Assembly: GCA_016717855.1 (NCBI GenBank) | Contig: JADKEV010000072.1 | Coordinates: 13,921-77,920 of the forward strand | From: Betaproteobacteria bacterium | GTDB lineage: Bacteria; Pseudomonadota; Gammaproteobacteria; Burkholderiales; Casimicrobiaceae | Direction: 5' to 3' | DNA length: 64,000 nt | Part shown: piece by piece, positions 10,882 through 20,009 of the stretch | How the letters are laid out: the number at the start of each line of letters is the position of its first letter | Position numbering within the stretch: the stretch's first letter is position 1 | Position numbers and translations under genes: made by a program | Notes under the pieces: model-generated | Told to the model about the DNA's origin: nothing | Seen by the model: the letters and a program-made list of their open reading frames with translations, nothing else | The model's database searches: none

Positions 10882-12222
10882 GGCGCTGCCGCTTCTGGTC
10901 GGTGATCACCTGCATGCCGGCCTGCAGGTCGCCGCCGGTGATCTCGGTCATGCGGCCGTCGCTGATGCCCGGCGTCACCGCCACCGCCACCGGCGCGCCG
11001 TCGCGCAGCACCCAGACCTGGCGCGCCAGGGCCGTGCTGGCCTGGCCGCGGCTGAGCGCCGCGCGCCGCCGCGGCCCGGCATGCGCGGCGTCAGGCTGGC
11101 CACGATCCCGGTCTTGGCCCCGGCGGCGGGCGCGGCAGCGGCCGTGGTGGGTTCGAAGCGCAGCGCGCTGTTGGGCACCAGCAGCACGTCCTTGCGCTGC
11201 GTGGCGGTGATGGTGGCGGTGGCCGTCATGCCCGGCCGCAGGCTCAGGTCGGCGTTGTCGACGTCGAGGTAGGTGAGGTAGGTGACCACGTTGTCGGTGA
11301 TGGTCGAGCCGAAGCCCACCCGGGTGATGCGGGCCGGGAAGGCGCGGCTCGGATAGGCGCTGACGGTGAAGGTGGCGTCCTGGCCGACCTTCACCGCGCC
11401 GACGTCGGCCTCGTCCACATAGACCCACAGGCGCAGCTTGCTTCAGGTCCTCGGCCACGGTGAACAGCGTCACCGCCTGCAGCGAGGCGGCCACCGCGTT
11501 GCCGGGGTCGACGCTGCGCGTGAGCACCACGCCGTCGGCGGGCGCGGCGATCGAGGCCTTGGACAGGTTGATCTGGTCGGTGGACAGCGCCGCCTGCGCG
11601 TCGGCCACGCCGGCGCGGGCGCTGTCCTCGTCGGCCACGGCGCGCGCCAGCGCGGCGCGGGCGCCGTCGAGCTCGGCCTTGGACGGCACCTTGCCGCCCG
11701 GACAGGCGCGCCACCTCCTCGAGGCGGGCCAGGCTGGCCCGGGCCTCCTTCACCGTGGCGGCGGTCTGCGCCACCTTGGCCTTGGCCGCGGCCACCGCCG
11801 CCGCGAGCGCAGGATCTGGTCGCGCAGCTTGGCGGTGTCGAGCTCCACCAGCACCTGGCCCTTGGTGATGCGGTCGTTGACGTCCACGTTGACCTTGAGC
11901 ACCGTGCCCGAGAGCTCGCTGCCGATGCTGATCGAGCGGGTGGGCTGGAGCGTGCCGTTGGCGGTGACGGTCAGCGTGAGGTTGCCGCGCCCCACGGCCT
12001 GCGTGGTGTAGCTGGGCGCCGCGCTCGCGGTCTGCGCCGCCTGCCAGCACCAGACGCCGGCGGCGGCGAGCAGCCAGCAGCAACAGGCCGCCCCACAGCG
12101 CCGGGCGGCGGTACCAGGCGCGCGGCGGGCTCGCCGAGCAGGGCGGCCAGGTCGACGCGGCGTCGGCTGCGCGCGGGTGCGGGGCAGGCGCGGTGGCCGG
12201 CGGGTGGGGGCTGGGTGGTCAT
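10865..12222 (-). CDS. MacA-type periplasmic adaptor of the efflux pump, frame broken several times
   Basis: The start is ATG 12222 (MTTQPPPAGHR), overlapping the TolC-like stop as ATGA. In successive frames the sequence shows a membrane anchor (WLLAAAGVWCWQ), the lipoyl/barrel start (YTTQAVGRGNLTLTVTANGTLQP, then GSELSGTVLKVNVDVNDRITKGQVL), the alpha-hairpin (KAKVAQTAATVKEARASLARLEE), the second lipoyl half (SIAAPADGVVLTRSVDPGNAVAA), the beta-barrel (VKVGQDATFTVSAYPSRAFPARI) and the C-terminal membrane-proximal part (GGDLQAGMQVITDQK). Frame changes fall near 12100, 11815, 11700, 11440 and 11070. Family residues remain intact between slips. The adaptor would connect the ABC permease with the outer-membrane channel. 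Confidence 0.72.
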
Positions 12223-13692
12223 GGGCGAGTGTCCTGGGTGAAGCCGGCGCGGGAGGGGGGCGCAGCGCCGGCGTTCCGGGCCGCCAGCCGCCGCCCAGGG
12301 GCCTTGAACAGGCGCACATGGTCGGCGCCTGTCGGCGGCGCGCGTGGCCACGCCGTCCTGGGTGCTGAGCTGCGTGCGCTGGGTTTCGAGCACGGTCTGG
12401 AAATCCACCAGGCCGCTGCTGTAACGCTGGCGCGCCAGCAGCGCGGCGCTGGCGGCGGCGTCGGCGGCCTGCTGCAGCCGCGCCAGGCGCTCGCGGTCGC
12501 CGCGCAAGGCCACCAGCGCGTCCTCCACCTCCTTGAGCGCCGTCAGCACCGCCGCCTGGTACGGCCTGCGCCTGCTCCAGCGCCGCCTGCTGGGCCCGCA
12601 CCTGGGCGCGCCCGGCGCCGCCGTCGAACACCGGCCACGACACGCCGGCCAGCAGCGCGCTGGCCAGCGCGGCGCCGGTGGCCAGCGCCCCCAGCGTCAG
12701 CGCGTTCAGGCCCAGCGAGCCGCCGAGCTTGAAGCTCGGCGCGCGCGCTCTATCGGCCTGCGCCACGCGCGCCAGCGCGGCGGTCGCCTGCTCTTCCGCC
12801 AGGCGAACGTCCGGCCGCTGGCGCAGCGTTTCGGCGGGAATGCTCAGGACCAGATCGCCGGTCACCTGGGGCACCGGCGCGGACGCCGCCAGCGTGGCCG
12901 CCAGCGCCGCCGGCGGCCGGCCGGTCAGCACCGCCAGCGCATGCCGCGCCTGGTCGATGCTGGTCTGCAGCGCGGGAATCTGCGCGCGCGTCTGCTCGAC
13001 CGAGGCACGCGCCTGCTCGGTCTCCAGCTCGGTGACGAGGCCGGCCTGCAAGCGCCAGCGGGTGATCTGCAGCGTGTCCTGCTGGCTGGCCAGGTTGGCC
13101 TGGGCGATCGCCAGCCGCGCCTGGGCGCTGCGCAGGCCGATGTAGGCGAGTCCCACTTCGGCGGCGATCGACACGTGCACGGCACCCAGGCTGGCGGCGC
13201 TGGCCCGGGCGGCGGCGTCGCTGGCCTCGAGCCCGCTGCGGTTGGCGCCGAAGAGGTCCAGCTCCCAGCTCGCGTCGAGGCCGGCGCGGAAGCTGTTGCC
13301 GGCGTTGCCGCCGCCGGCCTGTTGCGCTGCGCCGAGGCGGAACTGCCCAGCCTGGGCAGCAGGCCGGCGGCCGCCACGTCGCGCAGCGCCCTGGCCTGCC
13401 GCAGCGCGGCCTGCGCGCCGCGCACGCTGGTATTGGCCAGCGCCGCCTGGCTGACCAGGGTGGCGAGCAAGGGATCGTCGAAGCGCAGCCACCACTGCGC
13501 GAGCGAAGTCGCGCCCTGCGCCGCGGCCGCATCGGCAACGGACCATGCGGCGGGCACTTCGATGCGCGGCGGAACGGCCATCGGCGGCGCCACGGTCGCG
13601 CAGCCCTGCAGCAGCGCCAGGCACGCCGCGAATGCGACAAGGCGCTGCCGCCGCGCCGCCGGGGCGCGCCGGTCAGTGCGGGGGGCGTTCAT
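12219..13692 (-). CDS. TolC/NodT-family outer-membrane efflux lipoprotein, frame broken
   Basis: ATG 13692 (MNAPRTDRR) precedes a lipoprotein signal with lipobox LLQGC. The body shows both OEP repeats, including WELDLFGANRSGLEASDAA, EVGLAYIGLRSAQARLAIAQ, the LTGRPPAAL turn and PVFDGGAGRAQVRAQQAALEQ. It then continues ALKEVEDALVALRGDRERL, RYSSGLVDFQTVLETQR and a C-terminus around VRLFKA. Frame slips lie near 13325, 12563 (between EQAQAV and YQAAVLTALKEVE) and 12350. It would form the trimeric outer-membrane exit duct for the MacAB-like pump. It is the first gene of a four-gene operon running leftward. Confidence 0.75.
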
Positions 13693-14125
13693 ATTTCGGT
13701 CAGGCGGGGCCAATTTGAATCCTTGTTTGCCAGTTTCGCGCGGTGATGTAATTCCAGCGCTCCAGGCATGGACAGCGCGCACCGGCTCCCGTGCCGCGGC
13801 GCAAGACGCGATTTCGTCTCAAGATGTTACGGCGCGACCGCGGGAAGGGTCTGTGCGACAGCGCACGATTGGCGAGCCCGGCCGCGGCGCAGCGTAAACC
13901 GCCGCCCTTCGGCGATTCAACACTATGTTCGCCAGCGGACACAGCGGTTTGATCCACGACAAAGGGCGCGCCGAATTCCCGGAGCGCGCGCGCGGCGCTC
14001 GCATCGAACGCGGGGATCGGGAGTATTCTGGCCGGGCAGGTGCAAACGGGACCGCGAGCGGCTGCACGCGCACGCTCCCTTCCGCCGGCCCGGCCGGCTC
14101 GTCTACCGACATGGAGATTTCAAGA
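13693..14125. other. 433-base intergenic region between divergent efflux operon and VIT gene
   Basis: No credible gene is visible. The region should hold the divergent promoters of the efflux operon (left) and the VIT transporter (right). The only recognisable element is the FNR/Anr-like box at 13949-13962 with its following GCCGAATTC segment. Confidence 0.5.
13949..13962. promoter_or_regulatory. FNR/Anr-like box TTGATCCACGACAA
   Basis: The left half-site TTGAT is perfect and the right half is degenerate (GACAA for ATCAA). About 35 bases including and following this box align with the box at 244 (shared GCCGAATTC, then CGGAG and GCGCG), so the two are related copies of a regulatory element. 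It is 164 bases before the VIT gene start. Confidence 0.4.
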
Positions 14126-14821
14126 ATGACCCCACGCCACCGGGAACGCCATCGCACCGACCGCATCGGCTGGCTGCGCGCAGCGGTATTGGGCGCCAAC
14201 GACGGCATCGTCTCGACGGCGAGCCTGATACTCGGCGTTGCCGCCGCGCAGGCCTCGCACGCGAGTGTGATGGTGGCGGGCATCGCCGGCCTGGTCGCCG
14301 GCGCGATGTCGATGGCTGCGGGCGAATACGTGTCGGTCCAGTCGCAGGCGGATTCCGAAGAAGCCGCGCTCAACATGGAGCGCGCGGAGCTCGCCGCAGA
14401 CGACAAGGCCGAGCGCCGGGAACTCGCGGCGATCTACGTCGGGCGCGGCCTCGACGCGGCGCTCGCCAAACAGGTTGCCGCGCAACTGATGGCCCACGAC
14501 GCGCTGGGCGCGCATGCGCGCGACGAACTGGGCATTTCCGACACCCTCAGCGCCCGACCGGTGCAGGCCGCATTGACGTCGGCGGCCAGCTTCGCCGTTG
14601 GCGCCGCGCTGCCGCTGGTGGCGGTGGCCTTCGTGCCGGACCGCGCCCTGATTCCCGTCGTGTCCGGCACGTCGCTGGTGTTTCTCGCGATCCTGGGCGG
14701 CGTGGCGGCGCAAGTGGGCGGCGCGCCCGTGGCGGCAGGCGCGTTGCGCGTGACGTTCTGGGGCGCTCTGGCGATGGCGCTGACCGCCGGCGTCGGTGCG
14801 CTGTTCGGTGCGGTGGGATGA
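14126..14821 (+). CDS. VIT1/CCC1-family iron/manganese transporter
   Basis: The protein has 231 residues. ATG 14126 is preferred because GGAG lies nine bases upstream; an in-frame ATG at 14111 is weaker. The protein starts with a basic tail (RHRERHRTDR) and then the first membrane helix with the family pattern GANDGIVSTASLILGVA. The second helix ends GAMSMAAGEYVSVQSQ, the metal-path signature of this family. A cytoplasmic helical region rich in Glu (residues 80-140) follows, then three C-terminal helices. Relatives move Fe(II) or Mn(II) out of the cytoplasm or into compartments. The stop overlaps the next start as ATGA, so the GrpB-like gene is translationally coupled. Confidence 0.88.
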   Translation: MTPRHRERHRTDRIGWLRAAVLGANDGIVSTASLILGVAAAQASHASVMVAGIAGLVAGAMSMAAGEYVSVQSQADSEEAALNMERAELAADDKAERRELAAIYVGRGLDAALAKQVAAQLMAHDALGAHARDELGISDTLSARPVQAALTSAASFAVGAALPLVAVAFVPDRALIPVVSGTSLVFLAILGGVAAQVGGAPVAAGALRVTFWGALAMALTAGVGALFGAVG

Positions 14822-15378
14822 CCGGGCGGATTCCCACCGACGTACGGCAACCCAAAGGCGAAGCCCCGGTCGAAGTTGTGCCCTACGACCCGTCCTGGCC
14901 GCTGCGCTTCGAAACCGAGCGCGTGCTGCTCGAATCCTTCCTCAGTCCCTGGCTGGCGGGGCCGGTCGCGCATATCGGCAGCACCGCCGTGCCGGGGCTG
15001 GCCGCGAAGCCGGTGATCGACATCATGGCCCCGGTGCACTCGCTGGAGGCGTCGCACCCGGCGCTTGCGGCCGCGCTGCGCGCGGGCTACGTCCACTTCC
15101 CCTACCGGGCGGAGGTCATGCACTGGTTCTGCAAGCCGTCGCCCGAGCACAGAACGCATCACCTGCATCTGATCCCCCTCGGCAGCGCACTCTGGAGCGA
15201 GCGCCTGGCGTTCCGCGATGCGCTGCGCGCGGATCCGGCCATTGCCGGCGAATACGCCGCACTGAAGCGACGCCTGGCTGCCGACTTTCGCATGGACCGG
15301 GAAGCCTATACGGACGCGAAAGGGCCATTCGTCCGCCGCGTCCTGGCGGAGGTCGCAGCGCGCGGCGGCGCGCGGTGA
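14818..15378 (+). CDS. GrpB/UPF0157 nucleotidyltransferase-like protein
   Basis: The protein has 186 residues. The family core is clear: VVPYDPSWPLRFE near residue 20, HIGSTAVPGLAAKPVIDIM near 52-70, and a conserved H-x-HH segment (HRTHHLHLIP) with the final FRDALRADP-x-x-x-x-EYAALK. The GS-x(n)-D-x-D-like layout belongs to the nucleotidyltransferase-fold superfamily; in some species this domain is attached to dephospho-CoA kinase. Its substrate is not established. Four-base overlap with the VIT gene. It is followed by 139 bases without a gene. Confidence 0.85.
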   Translation: MTGRIPTDVRQPKGEAPVEVVPYDPSWPLRFETERVLLESFLSPWLAGPVAHIGSTAVPGLAAKPVIDIMAPVHSLEASHPALAAALRAGYVHFPYRAEVMHWFCKPSPEHRTHHLHLIPLGSALWSERLAFRDALRADPAIAGEYAALKRRLAADFRMDREAYTDAKGPFVRRVLAEVAARGGAR

Positions 15379-15517
15379 GAATCGGCGGGCACGCACCCGC
15401 GCCGCACGCGCCGGACCGTTGTCGGCGCATCATCTCCGCCGCCATTCATCAGGCCGCGTTGACCGGCGCATCGCTCTGGTTTAAAGTGCCGCGTCCCCCA
15501 ATGCCCGCCCCCACCCG

Positions 15518-16285
15518 ATGCCCGAATTGCAGCCCGTCCTCCGTCCGCCGATGGCTGCGCCCGAGTGGGCATTGCGCGTGGAACTCGCGGCGATGTACCG
15601 GATCTTCGATTACCTGGGCTGGACCGAACTGATCTACAACCACATCACCGCGCGCGTGCCCGGCACGTGCGATCAGTTCCTGATCAATCCGTTCGGTCTC
15701 CATTACCGCGAGGTCACGGCCTCGAACCTGGTCAAGATCGACACCCGTGGCAACAAGCTGGACGACTCCCGCCATCCGGTCAATCCTGCGGGGTTCCTGA
15801 TCCACGCGGCGATTCATGCGCACCGGCCGGAAGTCCACGTCGTGATGCACACGCACACGACAGCGGGCATGGCGGTGGCGTGCAGCCGGCCGGGGCTGGA
15901 AGTGACCAACTTCTACGCGGCGCAACTCCACGGCATGATCGCCTATCACGACTTCGAAGGCATCACCGTGCATGCGGAAGAGGCCCCGCGGCTGCTCGCA
16001 AGCCTGGGCGACAAGCCGCTGCTGATCCTGCGCAATCACGGCTTGCTCGCGGCGGGCGGCACGTTGCCCCAGGCCTTTGCCCTGCTCTGGACGCTGCAGC
16101 GCGCCTGCGAGATCCAGCTCGCGACGAACGCGCTGGGCGGCGGCGCCATCCCGGTGTCCGACGCGGTCGCGCAGAAGTGCACGCGCGACTCCCTGCAGTT
16201 CAATCCGCAGTTCGGCGCCGGCCGCGACGTCTTCGACGCGCTCCGGCGGCTGGTGGACGCGCGGGATACCACTTACACATCATGA
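15518..16285 (+). CDS. Class II aldolase/adducin-family protein
   Basis: The protein has 255 residues. The FucA/AraD fold is shown by IYNHITARVPG near residues 38-48, FLINPFGLHYREVTASNLVKID, the zinc ligands in VVMHTHTTAG (His-x-His, about residues 110-118) and LRNHGLLAAG with the third His. The catalytic Glu equivalent probably lies in the loop before NPAGF. Relatives cleave sugar phosphates or decarboxylate; many proteobacterial members next to oxidoreductases act on hydroxy acids. The stop overlaps the start of the ketopantoate-reductase-like gene (ATGA), so the two form one transcription unit. Confidence 0.85.
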   Translation: MPELQPVLRPPMAAPEWALRVELAAMYRIFDYLGWTELIYNHITARVPGTCDQFLINPFGLHYREVTASNLVKIDTRGNKLDDSRHPVNPAGFLIHAAIHAHRPEVHVVMHTHTTAGMAVACSRPGLEVTNFYAAQLHGMIAYHDFEGITVHAEEAPRLLASLGDKPLLILRNHGLLAAGGTLPQAFALLWTLQRACEIQLATNALGGGAIPVSDAVAQKCTRDSLQFNPQFGAGRDVFDALRRLVDARDTTYTS

Positions 16286-17286
16286 TCCGAAAAACAGGCA
16301 AGCCGCGCGCGTGCGTGGTCGGCGCCGGCGCGGTCGGCGGGCTGTTCATCCGCGCGCTGGTCAAGGCGGGCTGGGACACGACGACGCTGGCGCGCGGCGA
16401 GACGCTGGAGGCGATCCGCGGCAACGGCCTGCGCATCGACGACGAGCGCATCGACGTGATCGCCACCGACGATCCGCGCAAGCTGGGCACGCAGGACTAC
16501 CTGATCCTCGCGGTCAAGGCGCCCGCGATGCCGCAGGCGGCGCCGCAATTGAAGCCGCTGGTGGGTCCCGACACGGCGATCGTCTCGACCATGAACGGCG
16601 TGCCCTGGTGGTTCTTCCACGGTTTCGGCGATGCGCTCGCGGGCAAGCGGCTGGAGTCGGTCGACCCCGGCGGCGCGATTGCCGCGGCAATGCCCGCCGG
16701 GCAGGCGGTGGGTTGCGTGGTGCACCTGTCTTCGGTCAACGCTGGCCCCGCGGTGATCCGGCGCGGCAAAGGCAACCGGCTGATCGTCGGCAATCCGGCC
16801 GGCCAGATCGACGGCAGGACGCAGACGCTGATCGATGCGCTGGCCGACGGCGGCTTCGAAGTCGAGGCGACCCGGGAAATCCAGAAGGAAATCTGGTCCA
16901 AGCTGTGGGGCAACATGAACATGAATCCGATCAGCGCGCTGACCGGATCCACCGGCGACAAGATCATGAAAGATCCGCTGACCAATCAGCTTGTGCGCCG
17001 GATGATGATCGAGCACCTGTGGATAGGCCAGAAGATCGGCATCGAGCTCGGCATGACCATAGACGAGCGCTTTGCCATCACGCGCAAGCTGGGCGCCTTC
17101 AAGACGTCGATGCTGCAGGACCTGGAGTCGCAGCGGCCGCTGGAAATCGATGCGCTGCTTGCTTCGGTAATCGAGATCGGCGCGCTGGTGGGCGTGCCCA
17201 CGCCGTACTGCGACACGGTGCTGGGCCTGATCCGGCAGCGGGCCGCCAATCTCGGGCTGTATCGCTACGCGCTGCCCAGGCGCTGA
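16282..17286 (+). CDS. 2-dehydropantoate 2-reductase (PanE/ApbA) family protein
   Basis: The protein has 334 residues. The N-terminal Rossmann domain binds NADP(H) through CVVGAGAVGGLFIRAL. The segment LILAVKAPAMPQAAPQLKPL carries the conserved Lys, and STMNGVPWWFF the Asn-Gly motif. The C-terminal helical domain contains WSKLWGNMNMNPISALTGST, with the active-site Lys and Asn, and a Glu-Ile-Asp near SQRPLEIDALLASVIEIG. PanE makes pantoate for coenzyme A, but paralogues in catabolic clusters reduce other 2-oxo acids. Coupling to an aldolase and the neighbouring Ldh-type enzyme favours the catabolic reading here, so no gene symbol is given. Confidence 0.85.
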   Translation: MIRKTGKPRACVVGAGAVGGLFIRALVKAGWDTTTLARGETLEAIRGNGLRIDDERIDVIATDDPRKLGTQDYLILAVKAPAMPQAAPQLKPLVGPDTAIVSTMNGVPWWFFHGFGDALAGKRLESVDPGGAIAAAMPAGQAVGCVVHLSSVNAGPAVIRRGKGNRLIVGNPAGQIDGRTQTLIDALADGGFEVEATREIQKEIWSKLWGNMNMNPISALTGSTGDKIMKDPLTNQLVRRMMIEHLWIGQKIGIELGMTIDERFAITRKLGAFKTSMLQDLESQRPLEIDALLASVIEIGALVGVPTPYCDTVLGLIRQRAANLGLYRYALPRR

Positions 17287-17298
17287 GCGGCGCGCGCG

Positions 17299-18348
17299 TC
17301 AGCCCGGAACCGCCACGCCGACGCGAGCGCCAGCGGCGCGGATTTCTTCCCAGGTGTTGACATCCACCGGTATGCCGTGGACGCCGCGCTCCGCCCGGGT
17401 CCGGCGTTCGGGATCGCCGGCGATCAGCACGTCCTGATCCGCGCGCGGCGGCGACGCCTTGACCCACTCCACGAATGCCGCGGCCTGTTCCGCGCAGACG
17501 TCCTGCGTCCCGTAGATGCGCGGGTCGATGATGACGGAGAGCATGTTATTGATGATCTGTTTGCGGGTCGATCCGGCCTCGTGCAGGGTCTGCCCGCCGG
17601 CCACGGCGCCCGCCATCAATTCGCAGGCCATCGCCAGCCCGTAGCCCTTGTGCTCGCCGAACGGCAGCAACGCGCCCAGCGGCTCGACGACCAGATGCCG
17701 CGGGTCGGTGGTCATGTCGCCCCCCGCATCGAGCAGCGTGTCGGGGAGCAGCCGCTCGCCCTTGTTGTACGCGACGCGCACCTTGCCGGCGGCGATGCGG
17801 CTGGTGGCGAAGTCGAGGATGAACGGCGGCTGGCTTTGCAGCGGAATCCCGACGCAGAACGGATTGGTGGAAAAGCGTCCGTCGCGGCCGGCAAATGGCG
17901 CGACGATGGCGCGCGGCAGCACGTTCACGAAGTGCACCGACACCAGGCCCGCGTCCACGCATTGCTCGGCCCACTGCCCGATGCGCCCCAGGTGATGGCT
18001 GTTGGTGAGCGACACCAGGCATACCCCGTGCTGCCGCGCGCGCGCGATGCCCAGCTCCATGGTTTCCTGCCCGACGACCTGGCCGTAGCCGCCGTTGCCG
18101 TTGACCCGCAGCAGCGGGCCGGTGTCGAGTTCGATGCGCGCGTGCTGATTGGGCGGCAGGTCCCCGGCGAGCGCGTTGTCGATGTAGCGCGGCAGCATGC
18201 CGATGCCGTGCGAGTCGTGCCCGGCCAGATTGGCCCCGACCAGGTTGCCCGCGACCAGGCCGGCCTCGCGCTCATTGCTGCCCGCCGCGCGCAGGATCGC
18301 CGCGACGACCGCCGTCAGCGCGTCGGGCGCTATCAGAATTTCAGACAT
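17299..18348 (-). CDS. Ldh-family (malate/L-lactate/ureidoglycolate type) NAD(P)-dependent dehydrogenase
   Basis: The protein has 349 residues. The family signatures are GHDSHGIGMLPRYIDNA near residues 43-60, with the catalytic His, and LTNSHHLGRIGQWAEQCVDAGL near 113. NPFCVGIPLQSQPPFILDFATS follows near 163, then FGEHKGYGLAMACELMAGA with the conserved Lys-Gly-Tyr-Gly. Members oxidise L-malate, L-lactate, sulfolactate or ureidoglycolate with NAD(P). The gene converges on the PanE-like gene with 12 bases between stops and diverges from the CoA-transferase pair. The substrate is not determined by sequence. Confidence 0.87.
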   Translation of the reverse strand: MSEILIAPDALTAVVAAILRAAGSNEREAGLVAGNLVGANLAGHDSHGIGMLPRYIDNALAGDLPPNQHARIELDTGPLLRVNGNGGYGQVVGQETMELGIARARQHGVCLVSLTNSHHLGRIGQWAEQCVDAGLVSVHFVNVLPRAIVAPFAGRDGRFSTNPFCVGIPLQSQPPFILDFATSRIAAGKVRVAYNKGERLLPDTLLDAGGDMTTDPRHLVVEPLGALLPFGEHKGYGLAMACELMAGAVAGGQTLHEAGSTRKQIINNMLSVIIDPRIYGTQDVCAEQAAAFVEWVKASPPRADQDVLIAGDPERRTRAERGVHGIPVDVNTWEEIRAAGARVGVAVPG

Positions 18349-18491
18349 GGAAGTTCCCGGGTTGAATGGCGGACGAAAGGCCGCGCCGAACTATAACAAA
18401 ACGGGGGCGACCCGCAGCTACCCGCAGGTTGAACAATCGATCCGCGACCCGTACACTGCGGGCGGACAACCGCGGGAACCGGGGACGAACG

Positions 18492-19199
18492 ATGATCGAC
18501 AAGGTTGTGCATTCGCTGGCCGAAGCGGTCGCCGGGATACCCGACGGTGCGACGGTGATGATCGGCGGCTTCGGCGGCGCGGGCATGCCCTCGGAACTGG
18601 TCGAAGGGCTGATCGCGCAGGGGGCGAGCGGGCTGACCATCGTGAATAACAACGCGGGAAACGGCGAGACCGGGCTCGCCGCGCTGCTCAAGGCGCGGCG
18701 GGTGAAGAAGATCATCTGCTCGTTTCCGCGCCAGGTCGACTCCCAGGTCTTCGACGGCCTCTATCGCGCCGGGGACATCGAGCTCGAACTGGTGCCGCAG
18801 GGCAACCTGTCGGTGCGCATCCAGGCGGCCGGCTCGGGGCTGGGCGCGGTGTACACGCCGACCGGTTTCGGCACGGAACTGGCGGCCGGCAAGGAAACGC
18901 GGCGCATCGACGGCCGCGACTACGTCCTCGAGTTCCCGATCCACGCCGACTTCGCGCTGATCAAGGCGCATCGCGGCGACCGCTGGGGCAATCTCGTCTA
19001 TCGCAAGTCGGCGCGCAACTTCGGGCCCATCATGGCGACCGCCGCGCGCTGCACGATCGCGCAGGTCGACGCGGTCGTGCCGCTGGGCGAGCTCGATCCG
19101 GAGGCGGTCGTCACCCCCGGGATCTTCGTCCAGCGCGTGTTCGCGACCGGCCCCGGCGCTGCGGCCGGGCGCGCGGCGGCGCCGGGCGGCACGCGATGA
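18492..19199 (+). CDS. 3-oxoacid CoA-transferase subunit A
   Basis: The protein has 235 residues; ATG 18492 follows a GGGGA ribosome site. The alpha-subunit pattern of class I CoA-transferases is present: IPDGATVMIGGFGGAGMP near residues 17-34, NNNAGNGETGLAALL near 52, SFPRQVDSQVFDGLYRAG and the TPTGFGTELAAGK segment. With subunit B it transfers CoA from succinyl-CoA to 3-oxoadipate, acetoacetate or a similar 3-oxo acid. It overlaps subunit B by four bases (ATGA). Without other beta-ketoadipate genes nearby, choosing between pcaI-type and scoA-type substrate use is not possible. Confidence 0.9.
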   Translation: MIDKVVHSLAEAVAGIPDGATVMIGGFGGAGMPSELVEGLIAQGASGLTIVNNNAGNGETGLAALLKARRVKKIICSFPRQVDSQVFDGLYRAGDIELELVPQGNLSVRIQAAGSGLGAVYTPTGFGTELAAGKETRRIDGRDYVLEFPIHADFALIKAHRGDRWGNLVYRKSARNFGPIMATAARCTIAQVDAVVPLGELDPEAVVTPGIFVQRVFATGPGAAAGRAAAPGGTR

Positions 19200-19840
19200 A
19201 GCGGCTGACCCGGGAGCAACTCGCCGCGCGCGTCGCGGCGGACATCCACGAAGGCGCGTATGTGAACCTGGGCATCGGCTTGCCGACCCTCGTCGGCAAC
19301 TATCTGCCCCGCGACCGGGAGATCTTCCTGCACAGCGAGAACGGCCTGCTCGGCATGGGCCCGGCGCCGGCCCCGGGCGAGGAAGATCCCGACCTGATCA
19401 ACGCCGGCAAGCAGCCGGTCACCTTGCTCACCGGCGGCTGCTACTTCCACCACGGCGATTCGTTCGGGATGATGCGCGGCGGCCACCTGGACATCTGCGT
19501 GCTCGGCGCCTTCCAGGTGTCGGTGACCGGCGACCTCGCCAACTGGAGCACCGGCGGCGCCGATGCCATCCCCGCGGTGGGCGGCGCGATGGACCTGGCC
19601 GTCGGCGCGAAGCGCGTGCTGGTGATGATGGAGCACCAGACCCGGGCGGGCGAGAGCAAGATCGTCGAGCGCTGCACCTATCCGCTGACGGGCGTCGGCT
19701 GCGTGGCGCGCGTCTACACCGATCTCGCGGTCATCGACATCGTGAGCGGCGGGATGGTCGTGCGCGAAATGGTCGACGGGCTCGCCTTCGCGGAATTGCA
19801 GCGGCTGACCGCGGCGCCGCTGACGATGGGCATGCGCTGA
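19196..19840 (+). CDS. 3-oxoacid CoA-transferase subunit B
   Basis: The protein has 214 residues. The catalytic Glu that forms the glutamyl-CoA intermediate is in HSENGLLGMGP near residue 47, preceded by NLGIGLPTLVGNY. The later GGHLDICVLGAFQVS and MEHQTRAGESKIVERC segments are standard for this subunit. It is translationally coupled to subunit A. The downstream 160 bases hold two copies of a dispersed palindromic repeat and a GC-rich hairpin, not a gene. Confidence 0.9.
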   Translation: MKRLTREQLAARVAADIHEGAYVNLGIGLPTLVGNYLPRDREIFLHSENGLLGMGPAPAPGEEDPDLINAGKQPVTLLTGGCYFHHGDSFGMMRGGHLDICVLGAFQVSVTGDLANWSTGGADAIPAVGGAMDLAVGAKRVLVMMEHQTRAGESKIVERCTYPLTGVGCVARVYTDLAVIDIVSGGMVVREMVDGLAFAELQRLTAAPLTMGMR

Positions 19841-19882
19841 CGCGTCAATTGCGCGTTGCAGTTGGCCTCAGAGCCCAAGTAC

Positions 19883-19910
19883 GATGGGTATCGCTGCGCT
19901 CGACCCATCC
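19883..19910. repeat. Dispersed palindromic repeat, copy A1
   Basis: The unit begins GATGGGTATCGCTGCGCT and continues CGACCCATCC. Its ends (GATGGGT / ACCCATC) are complementary, so it can form a hairpin. It belongs to the family also present at 19975, 52057-52152, 62275 and 62384. Confidence 0.75.
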
Positions 19911-19922
19911 TCCGGAATACTC

Positions 19923-19947
19923 CCTCGCCCCGCTTGCGGGGAGAGGG
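19923..19947. repeat. GC-rich hairpin element (CCTCGCCCCGC / GCGGGGAGAGG)
   Basis: An imperfect stem with a four-base loop lies between two copies of the dispersed repeat. A close relative with a perfect 11-base stem is at 31962-31989. Elements of this shape (CTCTCCCC-x-GGGGAGAG) are scattered in many proteobacterial genomes. No run of T follows, so I do not call it a terminator. Confidence 0.6.
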
Positions 19948-19974
19948 TGGGGTGAGGGGTAGTTCTCCGAAGGC

Positions 19975-20009
19975 GATGATGGGTATCGCTGCGCTCCACC
20001 CATCCTACG
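19975..20009. repeat. Dispersed palindromic repeat, copy A2, overlapping a gene end
   Basis: The unit runs from GATGATGGGTATCGCTGCG to CCCATCCTACG. It supplies the TAG stop codon (20005-20007) of the minus-strand DUF1631-MaoC gene and its last codons lie against it. This full-length copy is the best reference for reconstructing the copy interrupted at 62412. Confidence 0.75.

Noticed and set aside
13768..15378. A 536-residue plus-strand protein ending in the GrpB-like sequence
   Set aside because: Its first 350 residues overlap the VIT gene in another frame and have no family features; the GrpB start at 14818 overlaps the VIT stop in the usual way.
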